DNA of 64,000 nt from Taklimakanibacter albus (GCF_016595235.1 NZ_JAENHL010000006.1:372001-436000), one strand, 5' to 3'. Shown: positions 52,957 through 62,346, counted from the stretch's first letter. A program made the numbers and translations. Notes: generated by a model not told the origin, from the letters alone.

Positions 52957-53599
52957 CGGAAGAGCAAAGACGGCGATCGCCAGGCGCGGTCTCCTCCTGG
53001 TGATGTCCTCGCCCTCGGGTGCGGGCAAGACCACGCTGTCGCGCGCCTTGCTGGCGAGCGACCATCATATCCGCATGTCGGTGTCGGTCACGACGCGACC
53101 GCCGCGCCCGGGCGAGCTCGACGGCAAGGATTATTTCTTTATCTCCAAGGAGCGCTTCTTCGAGATGCGCGACAAGGAAGAGCTTCTCGAATGGGCCGAG
53201 GTCTTCGGCAATCTCTATGGCACGCCGCGGCTGCCGGTCGAGGACGCGCTCGCCAAGGGCCGCGACGTCCTGTTCGATATCGACTGGCAGGGCACCCAGC
53301 AGCTCGAGCAGGCGATGCGGGACGATCTGGTGCGCATCTTCATCCTGCCGCCCACGACCGACGAACTGCGCGACCGTCTCATCAAACGCGCCCAGGATTC
53401 GTCCTCGGTCGTCGCCAAGCGCATGGCGGAAGCTTCGCGCGAGATGAGCCACTGGGCCGAATATGACTATGTCATCGTCAATGACGATGTCGCGACATCG
53501 AGCGCCGAGATTACCGCCATATTGACGGCGGAGAGACTGCGCCGCACGCGCCGCATCGGCCTGACGGAATTCGTCCGTGGGCTGAACAAGACGCTCTGA
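52949..53599 (+). CDS. gmk: Guanylate kinase
   Basis: About 216 residues. It phosphorylates GMP to GDP. The P-loop is 'MSSPSGAGKTTLSRALL', 'SVTTRPPRPGELDGKDYFF' binds GMP, and 'LFDIDWQGTQQLEQ' is conserved. The start is uncertain: TTG at 52949 (overlapping yicC by 8 bp), GTG at 52931, or ATG at 53003, which would cut into the first strand. I prefer TTG 52949 because family members have a short lead before 'RRGLLLV'. Confidence 0.93.
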   Translation: MSSGRAKTAIARRGLLLVMSSPSGAGKTTLSRALLASDHHIRMSVSVTTRPPRPGELDGKDYFFISKERFFEMRDKEELLEWAEVFGNLYGTPRLPVEDALAKGRDVLFDIDWQGTQQLEQAMRDDLVRIFILPPTTDELRDRLIKRAQDSSSVVAKRMAEASREMSHWAEYDYVIVNDDVATSSAEITAILTAERLRRTRRIGLTEFVRGLNKTL

Positions 53600-53613
53600 G
53601 CGCGGCGCCGGGC

Positions 53614-54879
53614 ATGTCTGGTTTGCTGACCGGCAATCTGTGGCGCCACGCCGACTTCATGCGCATGTGGGCGGCCCAGGCGGTTTCCGCCTTCGGCGCC
53701 CGTATCACCCGCGAGGGCCTGCCGCTCGCCGCCGTGCTCACCATCGAGGCGACGCCTTTCGAGCTGTCGATATTGGCCGCTCTTGCGATGGGCCCCGGCC
53801 TCGTCGTCGGCCTTCTGGCCGGCGGCCATGTCGACCGCTCGCGCCGCCGCCCGATCCTGATCGCCATGGACATCATCCGCGCCCTGGTTCTGATGACGGT
53901 GCCGCTCGCCGCCTGGGGCGGTTTTCTGTCGATGCCGCAGCTTTATGTCGCCGCCGCCTGCGTGGGGGCTGCGAGCGTGCTCTTCGACATTGCCGACAAC
54001 GCCTACCTGCCGAGCCTGATCGAGCCCCGCGATCTCGTCGAGGGCAATGCCAAGATCAATACGACGGGGTCGGTGGCGGAGATCGGTGGGCCGGCGCTGT
54101 CGGGCGTCCTGTTCCAGCTTCTGACCGTGCCGGTCGCGATCGCCGTCAATGCCGCGACCTATCTGGTCTCGGCCGCCTTCCTGGGCGCGATCCGCAAGGC
54201 GGAGACGCCGCCACCGCCTTCCGAGGAGGCCGTGAGCCTGCGTCAGGACATGGTGCTGGGCCTCAACGCCATCTTCCGCGATCCCTTCGTGCGCCCGATC
54301 TTCGTGATCGCCTTGGCGGAGGCGTTCTTCGGCTCGTTCCTGGCCGGGCTTTATGTTCTCTACGCCATCGACACGCTGGGACTGACGCCGGCCATGATGG
54401 GCGTCACCATCGCCGTTGGCGGCCTTGGCGCATTGGCCGGCGCGGTCCTCGGGCCGCTGCTGGCGGACCGGCTCGGGGTAGGGCGCACCATCCTCCTGGC
54501 CGCGCTCGGCTATGGCGCGACGAGCGCCTTGATCCCGCTCGCGCAAGGCGAGCCCTGGCTGGCGATGGGCGTGCTGATGGTGGCGCAGTTCGTGGGCGAC
54601 GGCCTCGCCGTGGCCGGCGGGGTGATCGCGGTCAGCCTGCGTCAGACGGTTCTGCCGCTCGCCATCATGGGGCGGGTCGGGGCGGCCTTCCATGTCGGCA
54701 CCGGCAGTCTCGCGGTGGTGGGAGCACTGCTGGGCGGCGTCCTCGCCACGAGCTTGGGAATCCGCGAGACCTTGTACATCGCCTCGGCCGGCCTGGTATT
54801 GGCGCCGCTCTGGGCGATGCTCTCGCCGCTCTGGCGCCAGCATGATATGCCTGCGCCGGCGGAACGGGCAGGAGAATAG
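53614..54879 (+). CDS. MFS transporter, 12 TM
   Basis: A 421-residue major facilitator protein with about 12 hydrophobic segments. It begins 'NLWRHADFMRMWAAQAVSAF', typical of the macrolide-exporter/enterobactin-exporter-like branch, and 'GLLAGGHVDRSRRRPIL' is the A-motif loop. It starts 14 bp after gmk and may be read through from it. It lies 4 bp before the cyclase-family gene, so the two are probably functionally linked. Substrate unknown. Confidence 0.85.
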   Translation: MSGLLTGNLWRHADFMRMWAAQAVSAFGARITREGLPLAAVLTIEATPFELSILAALAMGPGLVVGLLAGGHVDRSRRRPILIAMDIIRALVLMTVPLAAWGGFLSMPQLYVAAACVGAASVLFDIADNAYLPSLIEPRDLVEGNAKINTTGSVAEIGGPALSGVLFQLLTVPVAIAVNAATYLVSAAFLGAIRKAETPPPPSEEAVSLRQDMVLGLNAIFRDPFVRPIFVIALAEAFFGSFLAGLYVLYAIDTLGLTPAMMGVTIAVGGLGALAGAVLGPLLADRLGVGRTILLAALGYGATSALIPLAQGEPWLAMGVLMVAQFVGDGLAVAGGVIAVSLRQTVLPLAIMGRVGAAFHVGTGSLAVVGALLGGVLATSLGIRETLYIASAGLVLAPLWAMLSPLWRQHDMPAPAERAGE

Positions 54880-54883
54880 AACG

Positions 54884-55783
54884 GTGAGCGACAAGCGGGT
54901 TTGTTTCGATTTTGAAGTCGACTTCTCCAATGGCGGCGGGATCCAGGGACAGGATTTCCGGCTGGACATCGATGACGCCGACATCGGCGACGACGCGCTC
55001 GCCGCCTATATCATCCGTGACCTTCGCCTGCTGATGGTGGGCGAAGTCCGGATTCTCAACAAGCGCATCATCGAAGAGCGCCACAAGCGTGCCGCGATCG
55101 CCGCAGAGCGCAATGATAGCGAAGCGTCCGGCGCCTTCGTCGATCTGAGCCACACGATCGAAAGCGGCATGATCACCTATAAGGGCCTGCCGGCGCCGCT
55201 CATCTGCGATCATCTGTCCCGCGCCAAGTCGCGCGACATCTATGCGCCGGGCACGGAATTCCAGATCGGTCGCATCGACATGGTGGGCAATACCGGCACC
55301 TATATCGACATGCCGTTCCATCGTTATCCCGATGGGCATGATCTCGCCGGCCTCGCGCTCGAACGGGTGGCCAATGTGCCGGGCGTGGTGGTGCGCGTCG
55401 AAGGCGCCAAGGAACGGGCGATCGATTGGCATCATTTTGTTCCGGTCCAGTGCCGCGACCATGCCGTTCTCGTTCACACCGGCTGGGACCGGAACTGGCG
55501 CACTGACAGCTATTTCGAGGGCCATCCTTTTCTGACGGAGAAGGCGGCGCTTTATCTGCGCGACCAGGGCGTGCGGCTCGTCGGCATCGATTCCCTCAAT
55601 ATCGACGACACGTCGGGCGGCGAACGGCCGGTGCATTCCGTGCTGCTTGCCGACGGCATCCCCATCGTCGAGCATCTGACCGGCCTAGCGGCCTTGCCGG
55701 AGACGGGCTTTCGTTTTTCGGCGGTGCCGCCGAAGATCAAGGGCATGGGCACGTTTCCGGTCCGTGCCCACGCCTGCCTGTGA
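54884..55783 (+). CDS. Cyclase-family (kynurenine formamidase-like) protein with N-terminal fused domain
   Basis: A 299-residue protein starting at GTG, with GGAG about 9 nt upstream. Residues about 1-75 ('FDFEVDFSNGGGIQGQDF' onward) form a domain I recall as a free-standing small protein near cyclase genes elsewhere. Residues about 85-299 are the cyclase/formamidase domain: 'FVDLSHTIESGM' and 'GNTGTYIDMPFH'. The usual metal motif is HxGTHxDxPxH; here the first two His are Asn and Tyr, while Asp and the last His remain. Metal binding or activity may therefore differ. Cotranscribed with the upstream MFS gene. Confidence 0.8.
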   Translation: MSDKRVCFDFEVDFSNGGGIQGQDFRLDIDDADIGDDALAAYIIRDLRLLMVGEVRILNKRIIEERHKRAAIAAERNDSEASGAFVDLSHTIESGMITYKGLPAPLICDHLSRAKSRDIYAPGTEFQIGRIDMVGNTGTYIDMPFHRYPDGHDLAGLALERVANVPGVVVRVEGAKERAIDWHHFVPVQCRDHAVLVHTGWDRNWRTDSYFEGHPFLTEKAALYLRDQGVRLVGIDSLNIDDTSGGERPVHSVLLADGIPIVEHLTGLAALPETGFRFSAVPPKIKGMGTFPVRAHACL

Positions 55784-55784
55784 A

Positions 55785-57296
55785 TCAGGCTTCAGCTCCC
55801 TTTCCCAGGAAGACGAAGATGACGAAGGCGGTCAGCACCGTGATCGCGGCCAGGATCAGGAGCAGCACTTCGAAGGCGCTGGCATAGCCCTGAATGAGAG
55901 TGGCGTGATCGATCCAGGGAACATTCATGGCCGCGCCTGAGATATCTCCGGTGACGAGGCTTTGCGCGGCGTCGGCGGTGCCGGCCGCGGAAACGGTATC
56001 TTTGGCGCTCAGATAGGATGAGGTGAGAGCCGAGAGCACGGCGCTGACGGCGGCGAGCGCTATGCCTTCGCCGGCGACGCGCGTGGTGCTGAAGATGCCC
56101 GTCGCCATGCCGGCCCGCTCGGTCGGCACCACGCTGACGGCGAGTCCGTCCATCAGGCCCCAGGGCAGGCTGATGCCGATGCCGATCATCGCCATCGGCG
56201 CCAGCACGGCCAGGGTCACGCCGCCGGCCGGAACCTGGCTCAACCAGACAAGTCCGCCCGCGGCGATCAGCAAGCCCACGCCGCAGATCGTTGCCGGCCG
56301 GAACAACCGGGTCATGAAGCCGGCGGCGATCGGCAGGACCAGGAGCGGGGCCGATAGCGCGATCATCAATCGTCCGGCCATGACTTCGCTGGCGCCTTCG
56401 ATCCCGATGAAACGGACCGGCAGGAGGATGAGCAGCACGACGAAAGCGTAGGCAGGTGCCGCCGCCAGCAGTTGCACGCCGACAAAACGCGGATAGCGGA
56501 ACAGCGAGAGATCGAGCATCGGACGCCGGCTGCGCTGCTGCAGAAAGCAGAAGCCGATGAAGATCGCGATGCCTGCGGCGAGAAGGCACATGACCCATCC
56601 GTCGCTCCACCCGTTCTGCGGGGCGAGGAGAACGCCATAGGTGAAGAGCGACAAGGCTGTGGTGAAGCTGAGCGCGCCCGGCCAGTCGAGGCCGCTCGCC
56701 TCGGGATCGCGCGATTCGCGAAGATAGAATGCGCCGAGCCCGCATGAGATCAAGGCGACGGCAGCCACGAGATAGAAGATGGTGGGCCAGCCAAAGGCTT
56801 CGATGAGAAGGCCGGAAGTGATCGGGCCGAAGGCTAAGCCAATGCCGAAACTCGTGCCGACGAAGCTGAAGGCCCGGATGCGCGATGGCCCGTCGAACTC
56901 CTGAGCCAGCGATGCCATGCCGCCGGAGAAAGCGGCGGCAGCCGCCAGTCCTTGGAGCGCTCGCATCAGGTCGAACCACAAGATGTTGGTGGCCGCGGCG
57001 AGCCCCAGCGAGGCGAGGGCGAAACTCAATATGCCGATCAGGAAGACCCGTTTGCGTCCATAGGTGTCGGCGAGTGAGCCGGTCGCCATCAGGCTGCTGC
57101 CGAAAGTCAGCATGAAGGCGTTGGTCACCCAATTGAGAGCGATGGGGCTGCCACCCAGCGTATGGCCGATGGCCGGCAAGGCGACTGCCGGGCCGGTGAA
57201 AGTCAGCGGCATGGCGACGGCGGTGAGGCAAACGGCGAAAAGAACCAGGAGCTTGCGTATCGAGCTCCGCTCGGTGGCCAGGGCGATGTCGGTCAT
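55785..57296 (-). CDS. DHA2-type MFS exporter, 14 TM
   Basis: A 503-residue transporter of the EmrB/QacA drug:H+ antiporter group with about 14 hydrophobic segments. 'NWVTNAFMLTFGSSLMATGS' and 'LADTYGRKRVFLIG' (A-motif) lie near the N-terminus; 'GIGLAFGPITSGLLIEAFGW' is the antiporter motif C region. The ATG at 57296 is chosen; an extension to 57635 would run through the divergent LysR gene. It ends 1 bp past the cyclase-family stop (convergent). Probable export of a toxic compound, controlled by the divergent LysR gene. Confidence 0.9.
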   Translation of the reverse strand: MTDIALATERSSIRKLLVLFAVCLTAVAMPLTFTGPAVALPAIGHTLGGSPIALNWVTNAFMLTFGSSLMATGSLADTYGRKRVFLIGILSFALASLGLAAATNILWFDLMRALQGLAAAAAFSGGMASLAQEFDGPSRIRAFSFVGTSFGIGLAFGPITSGLLIEAFGWPTIFYLVAAVALISCGLGAFYLRESRDPEASGLDWPGALSFTTALSLFTYGVLLAPQNGWSDGWVMCLLAAGIAIFIGFCFLQQRSRRPMLDLSLFRYPRFVGVQLLAAAPAYAFVVLLILLPVRFIGIEGASEVMAGRLMIALSAPLLVLPIAAGFMTRLFRPATICGVGLLIAAGGLVWLSQVPAGGVTLAVLAPMAMIGIGISLPWGLMDGLAVSVVPTERAGMATGIFSTTRVAGEGIALAAVSAVLSALTSSYLSAKDTVSAAGTADAAQSLVTGDISGAAMNVPWIDHATLIQGYASAFEVLLLILAAITVLTAFVIFVFLGKGAEA

Positions 57297-57350
57297 GAGG
57301 TCCGATCTCTCTCTTTGAGGCGGGCTGTTCGACTGAGAGAGATAAATTTG

Positions 57351-57384
57351 CTGGAATAAGAGTAGAATAGAGCTATTCTTCCAG
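57351..57384. promoter_or_regulatory. Nested dyad between DHA2 exporter and LysR genes
   Basis: An outer CTGGAA...TTCCAG pair (57351-57356, 57379-57384) encloses GAATAG-AG-CTATTC (57365-57378). It lies 37 bp upstream of the LysR ATG in the 124-bp divergent gap, where LysR proteins usually bind. The match to a T-N11-A site is not exact. Confidence 0.5.
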
Positions 57385-57420
57385 AGATATCGGAATAAAA
57401 CGCTCGAATTGATGTGAAGC

Positions 57421-58344
57421 ATGGATCGACTGACCGGACTTGTGGCCTTCGTGCGCACCGCCGATCTCGGCAGTTTCGCCGCTGCTGGGCGGGTTCTGGA
57501 GCTTTCGCCCTCCGCTGTCGGCAAGGCGGTGACGAAGCTCGAACAGCAGCTCGGGACCCGTCTCTTCCAGCGCTCGACGCGCAGCATCAGGCTGACCGAG
57601 GAGGGGCGCCTGTTCCATGAGCGCTGCCGCCGCATCCTGGATGATCTCGATGATGCGCAGTCCGTCCTCGCCCAGGCGATGGAGACGCCGCGGGGACGGT
57701 TGCGATTGTCGTCGCCGATCGTCAGCTACCACCTGCTGCTGCCGCTGCTGCCCGAATTCACCGAACGGTACCCTGAGATCGAGCTCGATCTCGATTTCAA
57801 CGACCGCATCGTCGACCTGATCGAAGAGGGCGTCGACGTCGCCATTCGCAGCGGCGATCTGCCCGATTCGCGTTTGATGGCGCGGGCGTTGCGTCCCTTC
57901 CAGCTCCTGCTTTGCGCATCGCCGGCCTATCTGGAGCGCCACGGCGTGCCGAAATGCCCGCGCGATCTCGACCGGCATTTCGGTCTGCGATTCCGCTTTC
58001 CCAATAGCGGCAAGCTGCAGGAATGGCCGCTGACATTGCCGGACGGCGAGCCGGAGCTGCGCGTCCGTTCCGTTCTCACCTGCAACAACATGGAAGCGTT
58101 GCGTGGCGCCACCGTCAGAGGCCTCGGAATCGGTTGCCTGCCCGATTTCCTTGCCCGCGAGCCGCTCGCCAACGGCGCGTTGCGCACCGTCCTCGTCGAT
58201 CACATCGATGCGCCGGGCCAGTTCAGGCTTTTATGGGCGTCGAACCGGAATTTGTCGCCGAAGGTCCGGGTGCTGGTCGATTTTCTCAGCGAGAGACTAT
58301 TCGTCCCGCGCTGCGAAGACTGGCACGCCTTTGCCGCGAGCTAG
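57421..58344 (+). CDS. LysR-family transcriptional regulator
   Basis: A 307-residue regulator. Helix-turn-helix region 'GSFAAAGRVLELSPSAVGKA' is followed by 'LGTRLFQRSTRSIRLTEEG'. The effector domain includes 'SPIVSYHLLLPLLPEFTERY'. The pattern fits the DsdC/AaeR-like group that governs divergent exporters. It overlaps the convergent alcohol dehydrogenase end by 4 bp. Probable target: the DHA2 exporter gene. Confidence 0.93.
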   Translation: MDRLTGLVAFVRTADLGSFAAAGRVLELSPSAVGKAVTKLEQQLGTRLFQRSTRSIRLTEEGRLFHERCRRILDDLDDAQSVLAQAMETPRGRLRLSSPIVSYHLLLPLLPEFTERYPEIELDLDFNDRIVDLIEEGVDVAIRSGDLPDSRLMARALRPFQLLLCASPAYLERHGVPKCPRDLDRHFGLRFRFPNSGKLQEWPLTLPDGEPELRVRSVLTCNNMEALRGATVRGLGIGCLPDFLAREPLANGALRTVLVDHIDAPGQFRLLWASNRNLSPKVRVLVDFLSERLFVPRCEDWHAFAAS

Positions 58345-59390
58345 GGCTTCAGGATCACACGGCCGGTGACGCCGCCGGCGCGCAGATCGCCGAGCGCCGC
58401 ATTGGCCTCGCTAAGCGGGCGCTCCGACACCGGAATGGGGCGGACGCGGCCTTCGCGCACCAGCGCCATCAAGGCGCGGGCTTCATCGAGGCTGCCGACA
58501 TAGGAGCCGGCGAGGGTGAGCTCGCGCAAGGGGAACATCGGCACCGGCAGGCTGAAACGGCCGCCCATCAGGCCGACGATGATGACCGCGCCGCCTTTGC
58601 CGACGACGCTTTGAGCGAAAGTGAGCGACGCCTCGGAGCCGACGAAATCGATCGCCACGTCCATGGCGCCGGCTTGCTTGAGCACCAGCTTGCGCGCATC
58701 GGGCGCAGTGGGATCGAAGGCGGCGACAGCGCCCAGCGCCAGGGCCGTCTCGCGTTTGCCCGCCACGACATCGGCGGCATAGGGGCGCGCCGATGTCAGC
58801 GCGCGGGCGATCTCGAGCCCCATCATGCCGAGCCCGCCAAGGCCGACGATCATCACGGAACCGTTCGCGGGAAGAAAACGCTCCGCCTTGCGGATGGCGC
58901 TGTAAGCGGTTAGCCCTGAGCACATATAGCTGCCGGCGAGGCGCCGATCGATGCCATGCGCGTCGATGAGATAACGCGGATGCGGCACCAGCACGTGGCT
59001 GGCAAAGCCGCCATCGACGGTGATGCCGAGATGGCGCGGCGTATCGCAGAGCTGCTCCTGGCCTTTGCGGCATTTCTCGCACTGGCCGCAGCCGCACCAG
59101 GGATAGACTGCATAAAAACTGCCGGGATCGAGCGGACCGGCATCCGGGCCGGCCTTCTCGACATGCCCGGCGATCTCATGGCCGAGCGTGAAGGGAAGCT
59201 GGCGGCCGGAGGTGATGTCGAGGCGTTTGCCGTCGCCCAGGTCGAAATGACCGTCCTGGAGATGGAGGTCGCTGTGGCAGACGCCGCAGGAGGAGACCTT
59301 GAGGAGGACTTCGCTGCCTTTGGGTTCCGGCAGGGCGGCCTTCGTTTCGGCGAGGGCTGCGCCATAGGCGATGAGCGATTGGCGGATCAT
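58341..59390 (-). CDS. Zinc-dependent alcohol dehydrogenase
   Basis: A 349-residue medium-chain dehydrogenase. Catalytic zinc ligands lie in '[11 protein letters not shown]' and 'TLGHEIAG'; the structural zinc site is '[17 protein letters not shown]'; the NAD loop is '[12 protein letters not shown]'. Its ATG overlaps the rsmA stop by 4 bp, so it is coupled to a housekeeping operon it probably joined later. Substrate is an alcohol or aldehyde that cannot be named. Confidence 0.92.
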   Translation of the reverse strand: MIRQSLIAYGAALAETKAALPEPKGSEVLLKVSSCGVCHSDLHLQDGHFDLGDGKRLDITSGRQLPFTLGHEIAGHVEKAGPDAGPLDPGSFYAVYPWCGCGQCEKCRKGQEQLCDTPRHLGITVDGGFASHVLVPHPRYLIDAHGIDRRLAGSYMCSGLTAYSAIRKAERFLPANGSVMIVGLGGLGMMGLEIARALTSARPYAADVVAGKRETALALGAVAAFDPTAPDARKLVLKQAGAMDVAIDFVGSEASLTFAQSVVGKGGAVIIVGLMGGRFSLPVPMFPLRELTLAGSYVGSLDEARALMALVREGRVRPIPVSERPLSEANAALGDLRAGGVTGRVILKP

Positions 59391-60229
59391 GCGGTTTTGC
59401 TCCCCAAGGCGGCGGCGATGCGGGCGAAATCGGCGACCGCCAGCTGTTCGGCGCGCAGATTGGCGGCGATGGCGAGATCGTCAAGCACCTTGGCTATTTC
59501 GGGGCCCAGGCTCTTGAGACTCGAGCGCAGCATCTTGCGGCGTTGGCCGAAAGCGGCGGCGGTGACTTTCTCGAGAACCGCGACATCGCAGGCCGGCAGG
59601 CGCTCGCGTCTCGGGATGAGCTGGACCACCGAGGAGGTGATCTTGGGCGGCGGCGTGAAGGCGCGCCGGTCGATGTCGAACAGCTTCTTCGCCGTGGCAC
59701 ACCATTGGCTGATGATCGCGAGCCGGCCATAGGACTCTGAGCCGGGCGCAGCCACGATGCGTTCGGCCACTTCCTTCTGGAACATCAGGGTCAGGGACGA
59801 GAACCACGGCGGCCACGGGCTGGTGAGCCAGCCGGTGAGCAGCGGGGTTGCGATATTGTAGGGAAGATTGGCGACGATCTTCGCATCACCCGCGATATGC
59901 GCCGCCCAGTCATAACGCAGCGCATCGGCCTCGATGATTTCGAGGCGGCCCGGATAATGCGCCGCGATCTCCTGCAAGGCCGGCAGCGCGCGGGCATCCT
60001 TCTCGACCGCGATGACCTTGCGGGCGCCTTCGAGCAGCAGAGCGCGGGTCAGCCCGCCCGGGCCCGGGCCGATCTCGACGACGGTCGAGCCGTCGAGCGG
60101 CGCGGCGCTGCGCGCGATGCGGCGGGTGAGGTTGAGATCGAAGAGGAAGTTCTGGCCTAGACTCTTGCGGGCATCGAGGCCGTGGCGGGCGATGACCTCG
60201 CGCAGCGGCGGCAGGCCGTCCTCGCTCAT
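59387..60229 (-). CDS. rsmA: 16S rRNA dimethyladenosine transferase
   Basis: A 280-residue methyltransferase modifying two adenines near the 3' end of 16S rRNA. '[18 protein letters not shown]' is the N-terminal signature, '[16 protein letters not shown]' binds SAM, and '[13 protein letters not shown]' is the catalytic NLPY motif. The ATG at 60229 overlaps the pdxA stop by 4 bp. The longer reading to 60436 is Arg/His-rich shadow. The pdxA-rsmA pair is conserved across proteobacteria. Confidence 0.97.
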   Translation of the reverse strand: MSEDGLPPLREVIARHGLDARKSLGQNFLFDLNLTRRIARSAAPLDGSTVVEIGPGPGGLTRALLLEGARKVIAVEKDARALPALQEIAAHYPGRLEIIEADALRYDWAAHIAGDAKIVANLPYNIATPLLTGWLTSPWPPWFSSLTLMFQKEVAERIVAAPGSESYGRLAIISQWCATAKKLFDIDRRAFTPPPKITSSVVQLIPRRERLPACDVAVLEKVTAAAFGQRRKMLRSSLKSLGPEIAKVLDDLAIAANLRAEQLAVADFARIAAALGSKTA

Positions 60230-61248
60230 GCCGGCTGACCGCGGCGGGCGATCTCGGCGGCAAGGCTGATCGCCGCCATGAGGCTCTTCGGATTGGCCTT
60301 GCCGGTCCCTGCGAGGCTCAGCGCCGTGCCGTGATCGGGCGAAGTGCGGATGAAGGGCAGGCCCAGCGTGCAGTTGACGCCGCCATGGAAGTCGAGCGTC
60401 TTCACCGGGATCAGCGCCTGGTCGTGATACATGCACAGGATCGCATCATATTGGGCGCGCGCCTCGGCATGGAAGGCGGTGTCTGCGGGAAGCGGGCCCT
60501 GGACATTGAGGCCTTCAGCCCGCAGGGCGGCGAGCGCCGGAGCGATGATGGTCTGCTCCTCCTGGCCCATGGCGCCATTCTCGCCGGCATGCGGATTGAG
60601 ACCGGTGAAAGCGAGGCGCGGCGACGCGATGCCGAAACGCCGCGCCAGATCATGCGCGACCACCCGCGCCTGACGGACGATGAGATCGCCGGTGAGCTGG
60701 CGCGGCACCTCGGTGAGGGCGATATGGACGGTGACCGGGATGGCGCGCAGATCGGCGGCACACAGCATCATCACCGGCTCGGCGTGATGACCATGATGGA
60801 CGGCGAGATGCGCGAGATAGTCGGTGTGGCCCTGATGCGAGAAGCCCGCGGCATAGAGGGCTTCCTTCTGGATCGGGTTGGTCACGATCGCCGCGACCTC
60901 GCCCTTGAGCGCCATGTCCACCGCCATGTCGATGGCGCGGATGACGGTGCCGGCGGTTTCGGCGCTGAACCGGCCGGTCTCCGGCTTGCTTGCGAAAGGC
61001 AGGTCGATGACGGGCAGGGCCGTGGCGAACACGCCAGGCGCTTCAGCCGGTGTCGCGATCTCCTGCACAGGAACGGCGATATCGAGCCTGGAGAACCGCT
61101 CGCTCAGATAGGCGCTGTCGCCGATGAGAAAGAAGGCAAGGCTGGGATCGGCACGGAAAGCGAGCCAGGCCTGGGCGGTGATATCGGGGCCGATGCCGCC
61201 CGGCTCCCCGATCGTCAATGCTAGCGCGTGATCAGGAAAAGTGGGCAC
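60226..61248 (-). CDS. pdxA: 4-hydroxythreonine-4-phosphate dehydrogenase
   Basis: A 340-residue enzyme of vitamin B6 synthesis. '[15 protein letters not shown]' is the N-terminal signature; metal-binding His residues are in 'VNPI..GHTDYL', 'MYHDQAL' and 'SPDHGTALS'; '[12 protein letters not shown]' is conserved. The GTG start at 61248 and the first eight codons lie inside the palindromic repeat at 61223-61272. Family members usually begin just before 'LALT', so the extra residues are repeat-derived. Confidence 0.95.
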   Translation of the reverse strand: MPTFPDHALALTIGEPGGIGPDITAQAWLAFRADPSLAFFLIGDSAYLSERFSRLDIAVPVQEIATPAEAPGVFATALPVIDLPFASKPETGRFSAETAGTVIRAIDMAVDMALKGEVAAIVTNPIQKEALYAAGFSHQGHTDYLAHLAVHHGHHAEPVMMLCAADLRAIPVTVHIALTEVPRQLTGDLIVRQARVVAHDLARRFGIASPRLAFTGLNPHAGENGAMGQEEQTIIAPALAALRAEGLNVQGPLPADTAFHAEARAQYDAILCMYHDQALIPVKTLDFHGGVNCTLGLPFIRTSPDHGTALSLAGTGKANPKSLMAAISLAAEIARRGQPA

Positions 61249-61272
61249 CGGTTTTCCGTCCGATCACGCGCT
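61223..61272. repeat. Palindromic repeat overlapping the pdxA start
   Basis: AGCGCGTGATC (61223-61233) and GATCACGCGCT (61262-61272) are perfect 11-bp inverted arms. The interior reads GGAAAAGTGGGCACCGGTTTTCC, itself nearly symmetric. This layout (arms ending GATC, GGAAAAGTG core, GGTTTTCC) is a common interspersed element in Hyphomicrobiales. It covers the pdxA start codon and its likely ribosome-binding region. Confidence 0.8.
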
Positions 61273-61286
61273 AAATATAAGATTCC

Positions 61287-61331
61287 GATCACGATCACTT
61301 TAGGTCGATCCGACCTAAAGTGATCGTGATC
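61287..61331. repeat. Perfect 21-bp inverted repeat between surA and pdxA
   Basis: The left arm 61287-61307 begins GATCACGATCACTTT; the right arm 61311-61331 is its exact reverse complement; the loop is ATC. It lies 35 bp past the surA-like stop. No U-run follows in the leftward direction, so it may be a REP-like element or an mRNA 3'-end stabiliser rather than a classical terminator. Confidence 0.85.
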
Positions 61332-61366
61332 TAAGGGGGCATTAGACAGCGGCGCGGTCACGGGGC

Positions 61367-62332
61367 TCACTCGGTCGCCTTCGCGTCCTTATATTCGATG
61401 AAGGCGTTGCGCCGCAGCTCGCGCATATAGCGCTCTTCATAGACGTCGTATTTCTTGTTCGTGAGCATCGTCTCGATCTGCTGGCGCGAGGGCTTGTCCG
61501 GCGAGATGCTCTTCTTGCCGCAGAAGGCGATGAGCTGGATGCCGGTTTTGCTGCGCGACGGACCGATGATGCCGCCCGTGCCGGCCTGGTCGAGCGCCCC
61601 TTTGAGAGGCTTCGGAAGCTTGGCGCCGTCGGCCTGCAGCCGCTTGCCGATGCGCACATTGTAGATGCCGCTCGCCGCCGCCCGGGCGCTGTTGCAGCCT
61701 TTGAAGGCTTTGCGGTATTGCGCGGCGTCTGCCGCGCGCGCCATCATGAGCTGGTCGGCCATGGCGTCGCCGGTGTTTTCCACCGGCATATCGATTTCCA
61801 GGATCTCGTATACGGTGACCGGCTTCAGCCGCGGATCATTGACGATTTCGTTGTATTTCTTGTCGACCTCGGCCGGGTCGATCTCGACCTTCACCTTGTA
61901 CATGGCGTTGAGCAGGCGGTTGAAGGCGATCTGCGCCGCAACCAGGCGCCGGAGCGCGCCCATCGAGGCGCCCTTGGCTTTGAGCTGGGCGGCCAGGCCC
62001 TTGGCGTCGGTGTTCGACCCCTTGGCCATCTTGTCGATCTGGGCGTCGATCGTCTTGTCGTTCGGGTCGGCCTTGTATTTCTTCGCCTCGACCAGCTTGA
62101 TGACGTCGTCGATGACGGCCTGCAGCGCCCGCTTGCGCTGGTCGGCAATGCTGCCCTCGGTGCGTCCGAGGATGGCGTTGAGCCTGACCCGCTGTTCGAC
62201 ATCGTAGCTGGTGATCGGATAATCGTTGACGGTGACCAGCACGCCTTGTCCGTCCCCCGCGGCGAGGGCGGCGGGATCGCCGGCGAACAGGGACAAAGTG
62301 AGGGCGGTGGCGAAAAGAGCTCCGATCTTCAT
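61367..62332 (-). CDS. surA: SurA-like periplasmic chaperone/peptidyl-prolyl isomerase
   Basis: A 321-residue exported protein. A signal peptide ends near 'ALA-AG'. 'VLVTVNDYPITSYDVEQRVR' is the SurA N-terminal chaperone signature, and residues about 165-285 occupy the place of a parvulin domain but show weak similarity to it. SurA helps outer-membrane proteins such as LptD fold. It lies 14 bp after the lptD stop and upstream of pdxA, the standard alphaproteobacterial order. Confidence 0.88.
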   Translation of the reverse strand: MKIGALFATALTLSLFAGDPAALAAGDGQGVLVTVNDYPITSYDVEQRVRLNAILGRTEGSIADQRKRALQAVIDDVIKLVEAKKYKADPNDKTIDAQIDKMAKGSNTDAKGLAAQLKAKGASMGALRRLVAAQIAFNRLLNAMYKVKVEIDPAEVDKKYNEIVNDPRLKPVTVYEILEIDMPVENTGDAMADQLMMARAADAAQYRKAFKGCNSARAAASGIYNVRIGKRLQADGAKLPKPLKGALDQAGTGGIIGPSRSKTGIQLIAFCGKKSISPDKPSRQQIETMLTNKKYDVYEERYMRELRRNAFIEYKDAKATE

Positions 62333-62346
62333 ACCGGTATCAGCCT

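Noticed and set aside
61287-61331. 21-bp inverted repeat as a rho-independent terminator
   Set aside because: The stem is excellent, but no U-run follows in the leftward direction, so I list it as a repeat rather than a terminator.
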